Notes under the pieces: generated by a model
Databases searched by the model: none
Seen by the model: the letters and a program-made list of their open reading frames with translations, nothing else
What the model was told of the DNA's origin: nothing
Origin: Saprospiraceae bacterium
GTDB lineage: Bacteria > Bacteroidota > Bacteroidia > Chitinophagales > Saprospiraceae
Direction: 5' to 3'
DNA length: 64,000 bases
Assembly (NCBI GenBank): GCA_016717145.1
Contig: JADKGD010000034.1
Span: 19,842-83,841 of the forward strand
Made by a program: the position numbers and the translations under genes
Shown here: positions 27,176-36,256 of the stretch, one piece after another
Position numbering within the stretch: the first letter of the stretch is position 1
How the letters are laid out: the number at the start of each line of letters is the position of its first letter

Positions 27176-27219
27176 CAAATATATAAAATATTTAATAACG
27201 GACTATTTTATCCACTATT
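27176..27219 (-). promoter_or_regulatory. Rrf2/NsrR-like palindrome and -7 element before the ric operon
   Basis: On the minus strand AATAGTGGA-TAAAATAG-TCCGTTATT (27219-27194) is the second copy of the 26-bp palindrome; both arms are identical to those at 18721. A perfect -7 element TATATTTG lies just downstream (27183-27176), so the palindrome covers the -33 region. The start codon of the barrel-like gene is 42 bases further. Confidence 0.65.
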
Positions 27220-27417
27220 TATTTTAAAAAATTATTTTGACAATATAACACTACAGCGAAAACATAATGTTGGTAGCTGGAATAATAAAACCGTGGAGTT
27301 GCGCCAATGATACAATACCAATTATCAGGGCTATATTAATAGTTGATGAAGGGTCTTATGTGAAAAATAGATATAAACGATTGGTGGAAAAAATCCAACT
27401 TAAAATTTTGATAATTA

Positions 27418-27849
27418 TTATACCTTCAAAAATGTCTCTCCATTTTGAAAACCTGCCATTAAATCTTTTAAACTGGTATTTCTATAAATATACAATAGTT
27501 TTTCCCTGACAGGTTTATACTTATGATGAAATGGACAAGGTTGTATATCTGAACATTCACTAAGCCCCAAACTACATCGTTTTAGGATATTTCCATCAAA
27601 TGCTTCAACAATGTCCACTATTTTAATTACATCCATTTTGTCCATGTCAATCCCAAAACCACCTCCCGGGCCTTTTACAGAAATGATAATGTTATGTTTC
27701 ACTAATTTCTGAAGAATTTTGGAAGTAAAAGCTTCAGGTGATTCTATTTTTTTGGCTACGTCGACTAAGCCAACTCTTTGCCCTATCATTGATTTGGAAG
27801 CAATATAAATTGAAGAACGGATTGCATATTCACAAGCTTTAGAAAACAT
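27418..27849 (-). CDS. Rrf2-family Fe-S transcriptional regulator (NsrR-like)
   Basis: A 143-residue winged-helix Rrf2 protein: FSKACEYAIRSSIYIA (N-terminal helix), FTSKILQKLVKHNIIISVKGPGGGFGI (recognition helix and wing). Three Cys lie at positions 92, 99 and 105 (RCSLGLSECSDIQPCPF), the C-x6-C-x5-C arrangement that binds an Fe-S cluster in NsrR/IscR-type regulators. With genes for RIC, a NO-converting enzyme and a globin around, an NO sensor (NsrR-like) is the natural reading; IscR is less likely because no isc/suf genes are present. It lies 88 bases after the 611-residue gene and is probably in its operon. Confidence 0.85.
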   Translation of the reverse strand: MFSKACEYAIRSSIYIASKSMIGQRVGLVDVAKKIESPEAFTSKILQKLVKHNIIISVKGPGGGFGIDMDKMDVIKIVDIVEAFDGNILKRCSLGLSECSDIQPCPFHHKYKPVREKLLYIYRNTSLKDLMAGFQNGETFLKV

Positions 27850-27937
27850 AATCTTAATATTTTATGGCAAAAATACTATAAATCCTCCGCTTAGTCTGAG
27901 CCTAACTTGAATTATGTAAAATTTGATGACTTTAGCT

Positions 27938-29773
27938 CTAACAAAGTTGTGTGTGAAATTTGTCCAATGTATTGGTTTCAAATGTTGCGTATATCGAATC
28001 CAAATGCTCTTCTGCATTAACAAGACCATTGTTAAAATCCTCGCTTTCTGCATGTATTAAATCTGAAATTTGTCGATAATAGCTTATGCCACTTTTAAGA
28101 TTATGGTAAAATGATGTAAAATATTTAATTCTTTTTCCCAAAATATCTTGCGGTATTGTTTCTTCCAATTGTTCTTTTAAATAATTAATATACAAATTTA
28201 ACTCTTTAATAAACATGTGAGGCCTGTCTGTTCTTTTGATAATGTTTGTCCTGCCATAAATATGATCTATCATGTTCCAAAGCGAAACTTCATCGCTAAA
28301 ATAAGCAATATTCGGACCCGGACAAATAGTAACAGCGCTCAAATTTTTGACAAAACTTTGTTTATAACAAATGGCCGCAGCATTTGCCAATCCGACACAA
28401 AGACATTCTTTTGATAATAGTTCCGCTTCCTGTTTATTATAATCATTGTCAGATAATTTAAGTGACTTTAACTGAAGTAATTTTAATTTTTGATACTTTC
28501 GGGATGCTGTACATATGCCTTCTTTGGTAAATTCTTTATTAAAAGCCAGGTGCTTTTCAGGACAGGGACTTCCGGGTTTTTCATTCAAAATACGCCTTTT
28601 CTTTTCAAGGGCGGCAGTCGTATCCTCAAGCGTATAAAATCTTATTCCTAAAGGCGAATTATGACTCAATAAAACATTTTCTTCTTTTGCAGCGGCCAAT
28701 AATTTTAACGTGGCACCATCGACCGTTGTCGCTTCATTTACCATCAAAAATGGTGTACCCCATCCGGTGCTCCCGAGTTGGTAATGTTTGCGCAAAAAAA
28801 CATCCTCTTCATTCGTGCCAATACCACCTTGAGCAGAAAATGTAATATGTGGTGGCTTATTTAAAATAAAATTTGACTGTTTGTTTTTACAGGCGGCTGT
28901 ATAAATTTCAAAAAGTTCTTGTATTAGTTCCTGCTTTTTATCTTTAAATTCCTCAAGGATAGGCCCCATTAATAATCCCTCAGTTGCAAAAGCGTGTCCA
29001 CCACAATTTAAACCGGATTCAAGCCTGAACTCACTGACCCAGATACCTTTTTTTGCAAGATATTTTCCCTGAATCAAAGCGGAACGATAATCACTAACTT
29101 TTATAGTTACTTTTTTGATAAAAACACCATCGTCAGTCAGATCAAATTCACTTCTTTGTTCCATATAATTAAATAACCTTGGATTCAGTCCTGCTGAAAA
29201 AACTATTGAAGAATTTTTAAGCGTACTGTTTACATAGCCTCTCAGGGCTGCTACAGCATCAGATCCATTTTCCATCAGCATCCCGCCATGATCGTAATTT
29301 TCTTTGTCAACCTTTGTCATAATATTCACATCAATACTACCGGCCTTAATTTGAGCCCGCAACAAAGTCTGCAAATTTACCTTTTCATTCTTATCAAATG
29401 TAGACATCATCAATCGATACATTTCTTTTAACTCACCATCATTCGGCAGCATTTCAAAATATTTTACAATTTCAGAGCCTGCTTCAAAAACACAATCACG
29501 AAGTTTCTCAACTTGACTTTCAACAATCTGATTCACCAAATTTAAGTATTTGGTAATTCTTTTAGCGCGATAATCAGCTTCATAAATTGTAATAGGTTCA
29601 TATTCAATATTTTCAACCAGGCAATAATGTTTTCTCATCATTTCTACCAAACCATCCTCCACAATAGAAATTACTGATGAAATGCCGTATCGGGCTACTT
29701 TAACCGGTGAATCAATACTATATGCCAAACCTAAAACAGGAATATGAAATGAATGATATGGAGATGTTTGCAT
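27938..29773 (-). CDS. Uncharacterised 611-residue protein, possibly FMN-type TIM barrel
   Basis: No family is recognised with certainty. The N-terminus (FHIPVLGLAYSIDSPVKVARYG) and the centre (ESGLNCGGHAF; ITFSAQGGIGTNEEDVF; GSTGWGTPFLMVNEAT) resemble phosphate-binding loops of FMN-dependent TIM-barrel enzymes such as nitronate monooxygenase or glutamate synthase relatives. The C-terminal third has several Cys (GSPCPEKHLAF, EGICTASRKY, KECLCVGLANAA, TICPGPNIAYF) that could bind a cofactor. No signal peptide, so cytoplasmic. It is preceded by an NsrR-like palindrome and followed by the Rrf2 gene, placing it in the NO-response regulon. Confidence 0.6.
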   Translation of the reverse strand: MQTSPYHSFHIPVLGLAYSIDSPVKVARYGISSVISIVEDGLVEMMRKHYCLVENIEYEPITIYEADYRAKRITKYLNLVNQIVESQVEKLRDCVFEAGSEIVKYFEMLPNDGELKEMYRLMMSTFDKNEKVNLQTLLRAQIKAGSIDVNIMTKVDKENYDHGGMLMENGSDAVAALRGYVNSTLKNSSIVFSAGLNPRLFNYMEQRSEFDLTDDGVFIKKVTIKVSDYRSALIQGKYLAKKGIWVSEFRLESGLNCGGHAFATEGLLMGPILEEFKDKKQELIQELFEIYTAACKNKQSNFILNKPPHITFSAQGGIGTNEEDVFLRKHYQLGSTGWGTPFLMVNEATTVDGATLKLLAAAKEENVLLSHNSPLGIRFYTLEDTTAALEKKRRILNEKPGSPCPEKHLAFNKEFTKEGICTASRKYQKLKLLQLKSLKLSDNDYNKQEAELLSKECLCVGLANAAAICYKQSFVKNLSAVTICPGPNIAYFSDEVSLWNMIDHIYGRTNIIKRTDRPHMFIKELNLYINYLKEQLEETIPQDILGKRIKYFTSFYHNLKSGISYYRQISDLIHAESEDFNNGLVNAEEHLDSIYATFETNTLDKFHTQLC

Positions 29774-29820
29774 TAACCTTGATTTGAGTGGAAAAATATT
29801 TTAATTAGGCTCAAGGTAAT

Positions 29821-29846
29821 AATAAAAGACGATTATATCCACTATT
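29821..29846 (-). promoter_or_regulatory. Rrf2/NsrR-like palindrome before the 611-residue gene
   Basis: On the minus strand AATAGTGGA-TATAATCG-TCTTTTATT (29846-29821) is the third copy of the palindrome, with one conserved arm and one weaker arm. It lies 47 bases before the start codon of an operon that includes the Rrf2 gene, which would make the system self-regulating. No clear -7 element could be fixed. Confidence 0.55.
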
Positions 29847-30008
29847 AATGCTTTTTCTTTTATTATAAACAAATGAATGTATGGAATTGAAATTTTAGTC
29901 AACCAATCATCACCCGTTTTTAATGTTTGTAACTACTTAGGCTCCAATAATAGGCCGATTTAATGTAGTTATCTTTTGGGGTAACAAATATTTTTTTTTC
30001 AAATTTAT

Positions 30009-30044
30009 AAAAAAAAACAGGTACAAAAGAAAAACTTTTGCACC
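30009..30044 (-). terminator. Intrinsic terminator after the 423-residue secreted protein
   Basis: On the minus strand GGTGCAAAAG (30044-30035) pairs with CTTTTGTACC (30029-30020) with one G-T pair over a five-base loop, followed by a long T run. It is 33 bases after the stop codon. Confidence 0.75.
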
Positions 30045-30076
30045 CATTTTTAAAATCAATTAGCGATATGTCAGGA

Positions 30077-31348
30077 TTATAATTTCATAACTTTTTGGTT
30101 TGTTATTTTGCCATCACAGCTTACTTGAACTGCATAATTACCAGAAGGCAGTTTGCTGATATCAATATCTTTTCTATCATTTCCGAAACCAGTAAAATTG
30201 CCTTTTAAAACAATGGAACCTTTCATGTCAAGAATGGTATAAGAGATCAAACCTTCAGCAGTTCCGGAACTTTCAATAAATAATACATCTGATACGGGGT
30301 TTGGATAAACTTTAATGTCGACATCACTTTCGGACGTCTTCATCGTTTTGACACCAAGCAAACTTGTGCGTCCATCAAAATCTTTCTGCTGCAGGGCAAC
30401 ATAACTTATACCTTTAATATCATTGTCAAAAACATATTCGTAGTTATGTCTGCCTCGGCCATTGCCCGCAGATTTTATGACACCTACACTTTTATAGGTC
30501 TTACCATCATCAGAAAGCAATACTTCAAATGCTTCATTGTTGATTTCCTGAGCTACCTCCCAGCTTAAAGCGGCCAAACCTGGTCCTTCCCACTTAGTCT
30601 GCATACTCACGAGAGTGACTGGAAGAGGAGAGAAAGCTTTTTCAAATTCAAAATCTTTTATCTTTATGGCCTGACTATTACTTTTGCCATCATCTTCGGA
30701 ACCATTGGAATAACAGAGGTTAAACCGCAATATTGGTTTTGTAGTACTAATATTGATCGCACCATTTACATCCGTGTGTTTGATCCCGGTACTTCCAAAT
30801 ATGTATTTTGCACGTAAACCCTGGCCAAAAATATCAAAAACCGGTGAAGGCCCGACTGGCAAAATGTCCAGAGCCACCCTACCCGTATCTGCATAACCAA
30901 AGAATTGAATGCTATCCTGAAATGATCCAAATGGTAAAGCAATGGAATGAATCATGTCAATATCATAAATAGTAAATCTATTTAGCTTAACGGGTTCAGA
31001 AAACGTAAACGCAAGACACACAGCTTGTCTTGACTGCGAAGCACTAATCTGGTATGATAATGTTCCTGGCCCATAAAATGAATTGGTTTTGGTGTAATCT
31101 CCATAATCACTTGGGTTGTTTGTCGTTGTATTTTTTTTGAACGGGTCAATAATTTCGAGTTTTACGTTGACGCCATTGATATTGGAATAGATTCGAATCG
31201 AATCGTCAACAGCCCAAACTGCTTTATTTCCGGTAGCTGCACCTTCCCAGGTAAAATTGATGGGTGAACCTACTTGTCCGAAACTACTTATTTGGGACAA
31301 TAGTGAAATGGTAAAAGTTAAAAATAATAATTTAGTTTTCATTATCAA
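30077..31348 (-). CDS. Secreted protein with type IX secretion C-terminal domain
   Basis: The 423-residue product has a signal peptide (LLFLTFTISLLSQISSFGQ), a unique N-terminal domain of about 230 residues, a fibronectin-like module (LPVTLVSMQTKW...LSWEVAQEINNEAFEVLLSDDGKTY) and a complete T9SS type A sorting domain (VYPNPVSDVLF...ISKLPSGNYAVQV...NQKVMKL). The N-terminal domain (NFTWEGAATGNKAVWAVDDSIRI split) is not recognised; it looks like a lectin- or adhesin-type beta fold. Monocistronic, with its own terminator. Exported to the cell surface or medium. Confidence 0.8.
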   Translation of the reverse strand: MIMKTKLLFLTFTISLLSQISSFGQVGSPINFTWEGAATGNKAVWAVDDSIRIYSNINGVNVKLEIIDPFKKNTTTNNPSDYGDYTKTNSFYGPGTLSYQISASQSRQAVCLAFTFSEPVKLNRFTIYDIDMIHSIALPFGSFQDSIQFFGYADTGRVALDILPVGPSPVFDIFGQGLRAKYIFGSTGIKHTDVNGAINISTTKPILRFNLCYSNGSEDDGKSNSQAIKIKDFEFEKAFSPLPVTLVSMQTKWEGPGLAALSWEVAQEINNEAFEVLLSDDGKTYKSVGVIKSAGNGRGRHNYEYVFDNDIKGISYVALQQKDFDGRTSLLGVKTMKTSESDVDIKVYPNPVSDVLFIESSGTAEGLISYTILDMKGSIVLKGNFTGFGNDRKDIDISKLPSGNYAVQVSCDGKITNQKVMKL

Positions 31349-31562
31349 CGGTTTACAATATTAAGAAAAAATAATATTAAATATTATCTTAATGTATAAG
31401 TACAAATTTCATACCAATTATTAATATTAAATTAAATTTTATATATATAATATTGAAATATAGTAATTTTTAAATAAATAATTATTGTCATATATTTGAG
31501 TGACAAATTAATATGTTTAACTTGCAGAATGAATAAATTGTTAAAAATTGTTCAGTTGATTT

Positions 31563-32189
31563 TTAATCGATGCCCAGAAATTTGTGGCTTTGAATGCTTA
31601 GTTTCCATCTCGGGTGTGCCAGACAATATGCGATACATTCTTTGATGTTCCTACTTTGATTCACATCGTCAAGTGGTTGAATGTAAAAATGTTCAAAGTC
31701 CAGATTCAAAAATTGTTCCGGAGTGTTTTCATTTTGTGGAAAAACCAATTTTAATTCGTTTCCTTTTGTGACAACAATTTGAGTATCTGCCTTCGGGCTT
31801 ACACATACCCAATCTATGCCAACAGGAAGTGGTACAGTGCCATTGGTCTCAATGGCAATTTCAATGTTATGATGATGAAAAACGTCAATTAATGTATCAT
31901 CCATTTGTAAGGCTGGTTCGCCACCAGTACATACGACAAAAATAGGTTCAGTCGGATCAGGCCATAATGCTACAATTTTTTTGGCCAAATCCTCAGCACT
32001 ATATTTTCCACCATTGATACCATCTGTACCCCAAAAATCAGTATCACAAAATGTACATATCGCCTTATCTCTGTCCACTTCCCTACCTGACCATAAATTG
32101 CATCCTGAAAACCTGCAAAAAACAGCAGGCCTGCCTGTATAAAAAGCCTCTCCCTGAATGGTATAATATATTTCTTTTACTTTGTACAC
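31563..32189 (-). CDS. queE: 7-carboxy-7-deazaguanine synthase
   Basis: QueE is the radical SAM enzyme that contracts the ring in queuosine/preQ0 synthesis. The 208-residue protein has the wide cluster motif C-x14-C-x2-C (Cys30, Cys45, Cys48) seen in one QueE class, the SAM motif VVCTGGEPALQ, and IETNGTVPLP. The start YTIQGEAFYTGRPAVFCRFSGCN is diagnostic. Followed upstream on the same strand by ridA and the HAD phosphatase gene with short gaps; these may be co-transcribed but are not in the same pathway. Confidence 0.93.
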   Translation of the reverse strand: MYKVKEIYYTIQGEAFYTGRPAVFCRFSGCNLWSGREVDRDKAICTFCDTDFWGTDGINGGKYSAEDLAKKIVALWPDPTEPIFVVCTGGEPALQMDDTLIDVFHHHNIEIAIETNGTVPLPVGIDWVCVSPKADTQIVVTKGNELKLVFPQNENTPEQFLNLDFEHFYIQPLDDVNQSRNIKECIAYCLAHPRWKLSIQSHKFLGID

Positions 32190-32200
32190 GTATGATAAAT

Positions 32201-32581
32201 CTAAGATATTATGGCAGTTACTTCTATTTCTACCAGCATATCCGGATGGATAAGACCTGATACTTCAACCATAGTGCTGACAGGTTTGATTGTTTTGAAA
32301 TATGTGCCGTGTGCCTTGCCTACCGCTTCCCAGTTCGAGATGTCAGTGACAAATATTCTTGTTCTGATCACATCTTCCATTGTAGCTCCCAATTGTGTTA
32401 TTGCGTGCTCAATGATCTGAAAAATGGCAATGGTCTGTCCGTAAGCATCACCAATGTTCATTACTTTCCCATCCTTAACGGCTGTTGTTCCGGCTACTTC
32501 TATCAAGTTACCGATCTTAATAGCCCTGGAATATCCTACGATATCTTCCCATTCTGCACCTGAGCCTATCCTAATCTTCAT
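32201..32581 (-). CDS. RidA-family enamine/imine deaminase
   Basis: A 126-residue YjgF/YER057c/UK114 protein. RidA hydrolyses reactive 2-aminoacrylate and related imines. Features: VEVAGTTAV-like start of the barrel (LIEVAGTTAVKDG), QTIAIFQIIEHAITQLGATMEDVIRTRIFVTD (the last containing the substrate-binding Arg) and the terminal PDMLVEIEVTAI with its Glu. It is 11 bases from queE. Confidence 0.9.
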   Translation of the reverse strand: MKIRIGSGAEWEDIVGYSRAIKIGNLIEVAGTTAVKDGKVMNIGDAYGQTIAIFQIIEHAITQLGATMEDVIRTRIFVTDISNWEAVGKAHGTYFKTIKPVSTMVEVSGLIHPDMLVEIEVTAIIS

Positions 32582-32603
32582 ATTCTGTTTTCTTAAACAT
32601 TAA

Positions 32604-33188
32604 CTATAAGCTGTCAACATATGTTGCAACATCTACCAGTGAATCGAGTCTGCAATCCGGAATACAACGTTGGGAAACAAAACTATTATCCGGTTTATTG
32701 CCTACCAAGATGGTCTTCATACCCAAGTTATTGCCAAAAGCGATGTCGCTATCAGAGTCTCCCACCATAAGACATCTGGAAAAATTAATTTCCGGATAAT
32801 CCGTTTTTGCTTCCAATGCCATTCCCGGATTTGGTTTGCGACATAAAGGATCAAGATCAGCTGTAAAAGGGCAATAATAGATCTCATCCACCCTTCCGCC
32901 ATGATACAAAATGATCTCCATCATCTGATCGTGGATAAACTTCAGCTTCTCATGTGTCAAAACGCCCTTTTCTATACCTGCCTGATTAGTGACACTAAAA
33001 ATCCTCCGAAAATGCAGAGACAAAATACTCAAAGCATCAAGCACACCAGGTAAAAACCTGAATTCATCCCATTCTTTTATGTAGTCTCCAGGCAACCTTT
33101 CGTTGATCACACCATCACGATCCAGAAACAAACTCCATTCAGAAGATATTTTAAAATTTGGCCAACTAAACGGAACTTTGGTTATCAT
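32604..33188 (-). CDS. HAD-IIIA phosphatase, histidinol-phosphate/heptose-bisphosphate type
   Basis: A 194-residue HAD hydrolase with the IIIA layout: LFLDRDGVINER (nucleophile and acid Asp), VTNQAGIEKGVLT (motif II), CRKPNPGMALEA (motif III Lys), LMVGDSDSDIAFG (motif IV). A Cys/His Zn-loop (YYCPFTADLDPLCRKP) is reduced compared with GmhB. Substrate could be heptose 1,7-bisphosphate or histidinol phosphate; the sequence cannot decide. It lies upstream of ridA by 22 bases. Confidence 0.88.
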   Translation of the reverse strand: MITKVPFSWPNFKISSEWSLFLDRDGVINERLPGDYIKEWDEFRFLPGVLDALSILSLHFRRIFSVTNQAGIEKGVLTHEKLKFIHDQMMEIILYHGGRVDEIYYCPFTADLDPLCRKPNPGMALEAKTDYPEINFSRCLMVGDSDSDIAFGNNLGMKTILVGNKPDNSFVSQRCIPDCRLDSLVDVATYVDSL

Positions 33189-33481
33189 GGTGCAAAAAAA
33201 TTATTTCAACGATAGTGTAAATTATAAAAACACCACTAGTGCTCTGTCAAGATAAAGATATTAACTAAATCAGGTTCTTTTTCCAAATCTCTGCGTTAAA
33301 AATACTCGCCGTTTATTAATGCAAAATATTAAGTAGCTGTAGCTGTGGAACGGCGTCCACAGTTCAGCACTAAAATCGTTTGCGACGATTTCTTCACGCA
33401 CTTCATCTTGATCTTTGAAAAAATAACTCTCATTATAATTTAACTCTATATCTGGACATAGCACTGACCTTCCCCTTGGAA
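33189..33481. other. Intergenic region with two hairpins, no gene
   Basis: CTGTGGA-ACGGCG-TCCACAG (33342-33361) and AAATCGT-TTGCG-ACGATTT (33373-33391) are adjacent stem-loops, similar in style to those after the antitoxin-like gene around 35320. A 64-codon minus-strand frame at 33270..33464 covers them but has no family resemblance and is not called. The region may be a degraded repeat element. Confidence 0.4.
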
Positions 33482-34720
33482 TTATCCCTTATTTAATTTA
33501 ATCTGAAGGCCTTTGTTTAATGCTTCCAAAAATTCTTCTGTATATAAATAATGTTCGCCATGTGTTACTTTACTACCATGGATGATGACGGCAAGATCTT
33601 TGGTCATCATACCACTTTCTACTGTTTCCACACATACATCTTCCAGCGCCTGACAAAAATCTATCAGGGCATCGTTGCCATCCAACTTGCCTCTGAATGC
33701 CAGACCACGCGTCCATGCATAAATAGACGCGATCGGGTTGGTAGACGTAGGTTTTCCTGCCTGATGATCCCGGTAATGTCTGGTCACCGTACCGTGTGCA
33801 GCTTCTGCTTCCATAGTATTACCATCAGGAGTGATCAGAACTGAAGTCATCAATCCCAATGATCCGAAGCCTTGAGCCACAGTATCGGATTGTACATCAC
33901 CATCATAATTTTTACATGCCCAAACAAAACTGCCACTCCACTTAAGCGCACTTGCTACCATATCATCAATCAGTCTGTGTTCGTATACGATACCTGCGGC
34001 ATCAAATTGTGTTTTGTAATCCCGGTCAAATATTTCCTGAAAAATGTCCTTAAATCGGCCATCATATTTCTTGAGAATGGTATTTTTTGTAGACAAATAT
34101 AATGGCCAGCCTTTGGTCAATGACATCTTAAAACAAGAATGTGCAAAACCTATGATGGACTCGTCCGTATTGTACATACACATCGCTACTCCATCGCCTT
34201 TGAAGTCATAGACCGACCATTCTGTCACTTTGCCATCATCAGCTGTGAATGTCATAGTAAGTTTACCTTTACCCTTGACTACAGTATCAGTTGCTCTGTA
34301 CTGATCTCCAAAAGCATGTCTGCCAATGATAATCGGTGATGTCCAGTTTGTCACCAATCTCGGCACATTTTTCATCACAATAGGCTCTCTGAATACCGTG
34401 CCATCGAGAATGTTTCGGATGGTGCCATTGGGTGATTTCCACATTTGTTTAAGTTTAAACTCTTCCACTCGTTGTTCGTCGGGTGTAATGGTAGCGCATT
34501 TGATACCGACGCCATATTTTTTAATGGCATTGGCAGAGTCTATAGTGACCTGATCATTTGTTTCGTCCCTATACTCTATGCCAAGGTCATAATATTTGAT
34601 GTCGACATCCAGATACGGCAGGATCAATTTATCTTTTATAAATTTCCAGATGATTCTGGTCATTTCGTCACCATCCAACTCCACAACGGGGTTGGCTACT
34701 TTAATTTTACTGAAAGTCAT
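33482..34720 (-). CDS. icd: NADP-dependent isocitrate dehydrogenase (eukaryotic-type)
   Basis: A TCA-cycle enzyme oxidising isocitrate to 2-oxoglutarate, 412 residues. It belongs to the homodimeric eukaryotic-like subfamily: VELDGDEMTRIIWKFIKDKL at the start, KSPNGTIRNILDGTVFREPI (substrate serine and arginines), YDGDVQSDTVAQGFGSLGLMTSVL, and EAAHGTVTRHYRDH (NADP binding). The full length and all motifs are present, with no frameshift. Confidence 0.95.
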   Translation of the reverse strand: MTFSKIKVANPVVELDGDEMTRIIWKFIKDKLILPYLDVDIKYYDLGIEYRDETNDQVTIDSANAIKKYGVGIKCATITPDEQRVEEFKLKQMWKSPNGTIRNILDGTVFREPIVMKNVPRLVTNWTSPIIIGRHAFGDQYRATDTVVKGKGKLTMTFTADDGKVTEWSVYDFKGDGVAMCMYNTDESIIGFAHSCFKMSLTKGWPLYLSTKNTILKKYDGRFKDIFQEIFDRDYKTQFDAAGIVYEHRLIDDMVASALKWSGSFVWACKNYDGDVQSDTVAQGFGSLGLMTSVLITPDGNTMEAEAAHGTVTRHYRDHQAGKPTSTNPIASIYAWTRGLAFRGKLDGNDALIDFCQALEDVCVETVESGMMTKDLAVIIHGSKVTHGEHYLYTEEFLEALNKGLQIKLNKG

Positions 34721-35024
34721 GTCTTACTATTATTTTGCGTAAATATTTTAATATTAAACCCGGATTGCGCATTGGACTTTTTAATGAGAGAATATCTGAC
34801 GAAATAGTTGTGATGCACGGAGTTTTTCACCCGGAAATGTAGCTTCAGCTACATTGAGGAAGGAAAAATGAGTACAGAAACAAATATAAAGTCAGATATT
34901 ATCGGAATAAATTTCTAATGCGGATTCTGGGTTAAAGCGCAAATATACCAAAAATGAACAACGGTGGAGGAAAAATGATACAAATAAATTAGGTATTTGA
35001 TTTGGTTAAATTTGACAAATTAAT
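34721..35024. other. Intergenic region before icd
   Basis: This is the icd leader and the 3' flank of the antitoxin-like gene. One stem-loop, TGTAGCT-TC-AGCTACA, occurs near 34840-34856. No coding frame was found. Confidence 0.35.
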
Positions 35025-35238
35025 TTAAAACTGATCAAACTTAGGGTGCTTTAAATATTCTGAAAATAATGTTCGTTCTCCATCATCCTCCATTTTTTGC
35101 TTCATCATAGAGCCTGACATCTTCTATTTCCTCCAATTCTTCCATCAGCAAATTATACTCATCTATAGAAAGTACAACAGATATTTTATTGCCTGATTCA
35201 TCAGTAACAAAATGAGGCTTCAATGATATCGAACTCAT
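35025..35238 (-). CDS. Type II antitoxin-like protein (Phd/YefM-like), probably frameshifted
   Basis: Start at ATG 35238 (MSSISLKPHFVTDESGNKISVVLSIDEY, short extracts). The segment SVVLSIDEYNLLMEELEEIEDVRLYDEA is typical of small Phd/RelB-like antitoxins. As given the frame stops at 35083, but the next frame continues with MEDDGERTLFSEYLKHPKF to 35025. The two join across a 6-A run, so a single-base indel is likely. No toxin gene is visible on either side; it may be an orphan antitoxin. Confidence 0.5.
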
Positions 35239-35767
35239 AATTTTATTTTTCAGATTTAACAATACTTTTGTGTGAAAAGTTCCGATTTTCAACGTGCTAA
35301 ACTTTTGTAATTACACCAGATCGTCGCAGTTTGCAACTGCGATGCGATACATTAAGCATCTTTGATGCGATAAAGTACAAAGCTAATTTGAAATATTCTG
35401 TTAGGCATAGTATTTACTTAGTCTGTATGTTGCCATGGCTGTGCCATGAATCTTGGACGAATAATTAAATTTTTTTAGCTTTTATGACATGTGTACAGCT
35501 TATCCATTGTAGGATAAACCAGAAGAGTATTTTATTACCTAACAAATAGTGTGGCTTGTGTGGATAGTAGGCAAAAAAAATATAGCTGATAGGAACGTAT
35601 AAAAGATTAAGAATTAATAGATATCTTATGGCAGTTTTGTACATTTAATTAAAAATTTAGCATCCCTTAGATTTGCATTAATTTAATATGTATAAAAGCA
35701 GGTTAACTTTGTCAAGTCCTCATCAAAATATCATAACTTTGTCCTTTTAATCATCAAATAAAAAAAT
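35239..35767. other. Intergenic region with short repeats and tandem -7 elements
   Basis: A hairpin CGCAGTT-TGC-AACTGCG (near 35325-35341) is followed by ATGCGATACATTAAGCATC and TTTGATGCGAT, forming a small cluster of palindromes. No gene. Two copies of the -7 element TAACTTTG occur at 35704-35711 and 35734-35741 just before the DUF3467 gene; the second is the likely promoter. Confidence 0.45.
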
Positions 35768-36076
35768 ATGTCAGACAATAATCAAAACCAAATCAATATA
35801 GAACTCTCAGAAGAAGTAGCAGAAGGCGTATATTCCAATTTGGCCATCATTTCACATTCACATTCTGAGTTTATAGTCGATTTCGTTAGGCTGGTACCCA
35901 ATGTACCCAAAGCCAAAGTAAAATCACGTATCATTCTGACTCCGCAGCACGCTAAAAGATTGATGAAAGCTCTACAGGATAATATCAAAAGATATGAAGT
36001 ACAATTTGGTAATATTGAAGATCCTGAAGCAGGTATGGTGCCTCCAATGAGTTTTTCACCTACTGGAATGGCATAG
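35768..36076 (+). CDS. DUF3467 protein
   Basis: A 102-residue Bacteroidota-conserved protein of unknown function. Diagnostic features are the N-terminal INIELSEEVAEGVYSNLAIISHSHSEFIVDF, the P-rich VPNVPKAKVKSRIILTPQHAKRL and the conserved QDNIKRYEVQFG (extracts). Cytoplasmic, single domain. Two -7-like elements lie upstream. It is a good marker of the phylum. Confidence 0.9.
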   Translation: MSDNNQNQINIELSEEVAEGVYSNLAIISHSHSEFIVDFVRLVPNVPKAKVKSRIILTPQHAKRLMKALQDNIKRYEVQFGNIEDPEAGMVPPMSFSPTGMA

Positions 36077-36256
36077 TCTATGTTTTTTTTGTTAAAAAAC
36101 GTATCTAATCAACCTTATTAAAGGCCTGAAAACAGATATTGTGTTTACATTTACCTGCACTTATTGACATAGACAGGAATTTTGTAAAATAAGTAAAATA
36201 TAGATTACTTTCGTTTGGACCTGTGTGGAGCGTTTGTCTGATTATCTTATAAATCT

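Noticed and set aside
27267..27509. 80-codon plus-strand open frame between rrf2 and the barrel gene
   Set aside because: It overlaps the end of rrf2 in antisense, has no resemblance to any family, and lies in the promoter zone.
33270..33464. 64-codon minus-strand open frame near the HAD phosphatase
   Set aside because: Covers hairpin DNA, no family match, likely chance.
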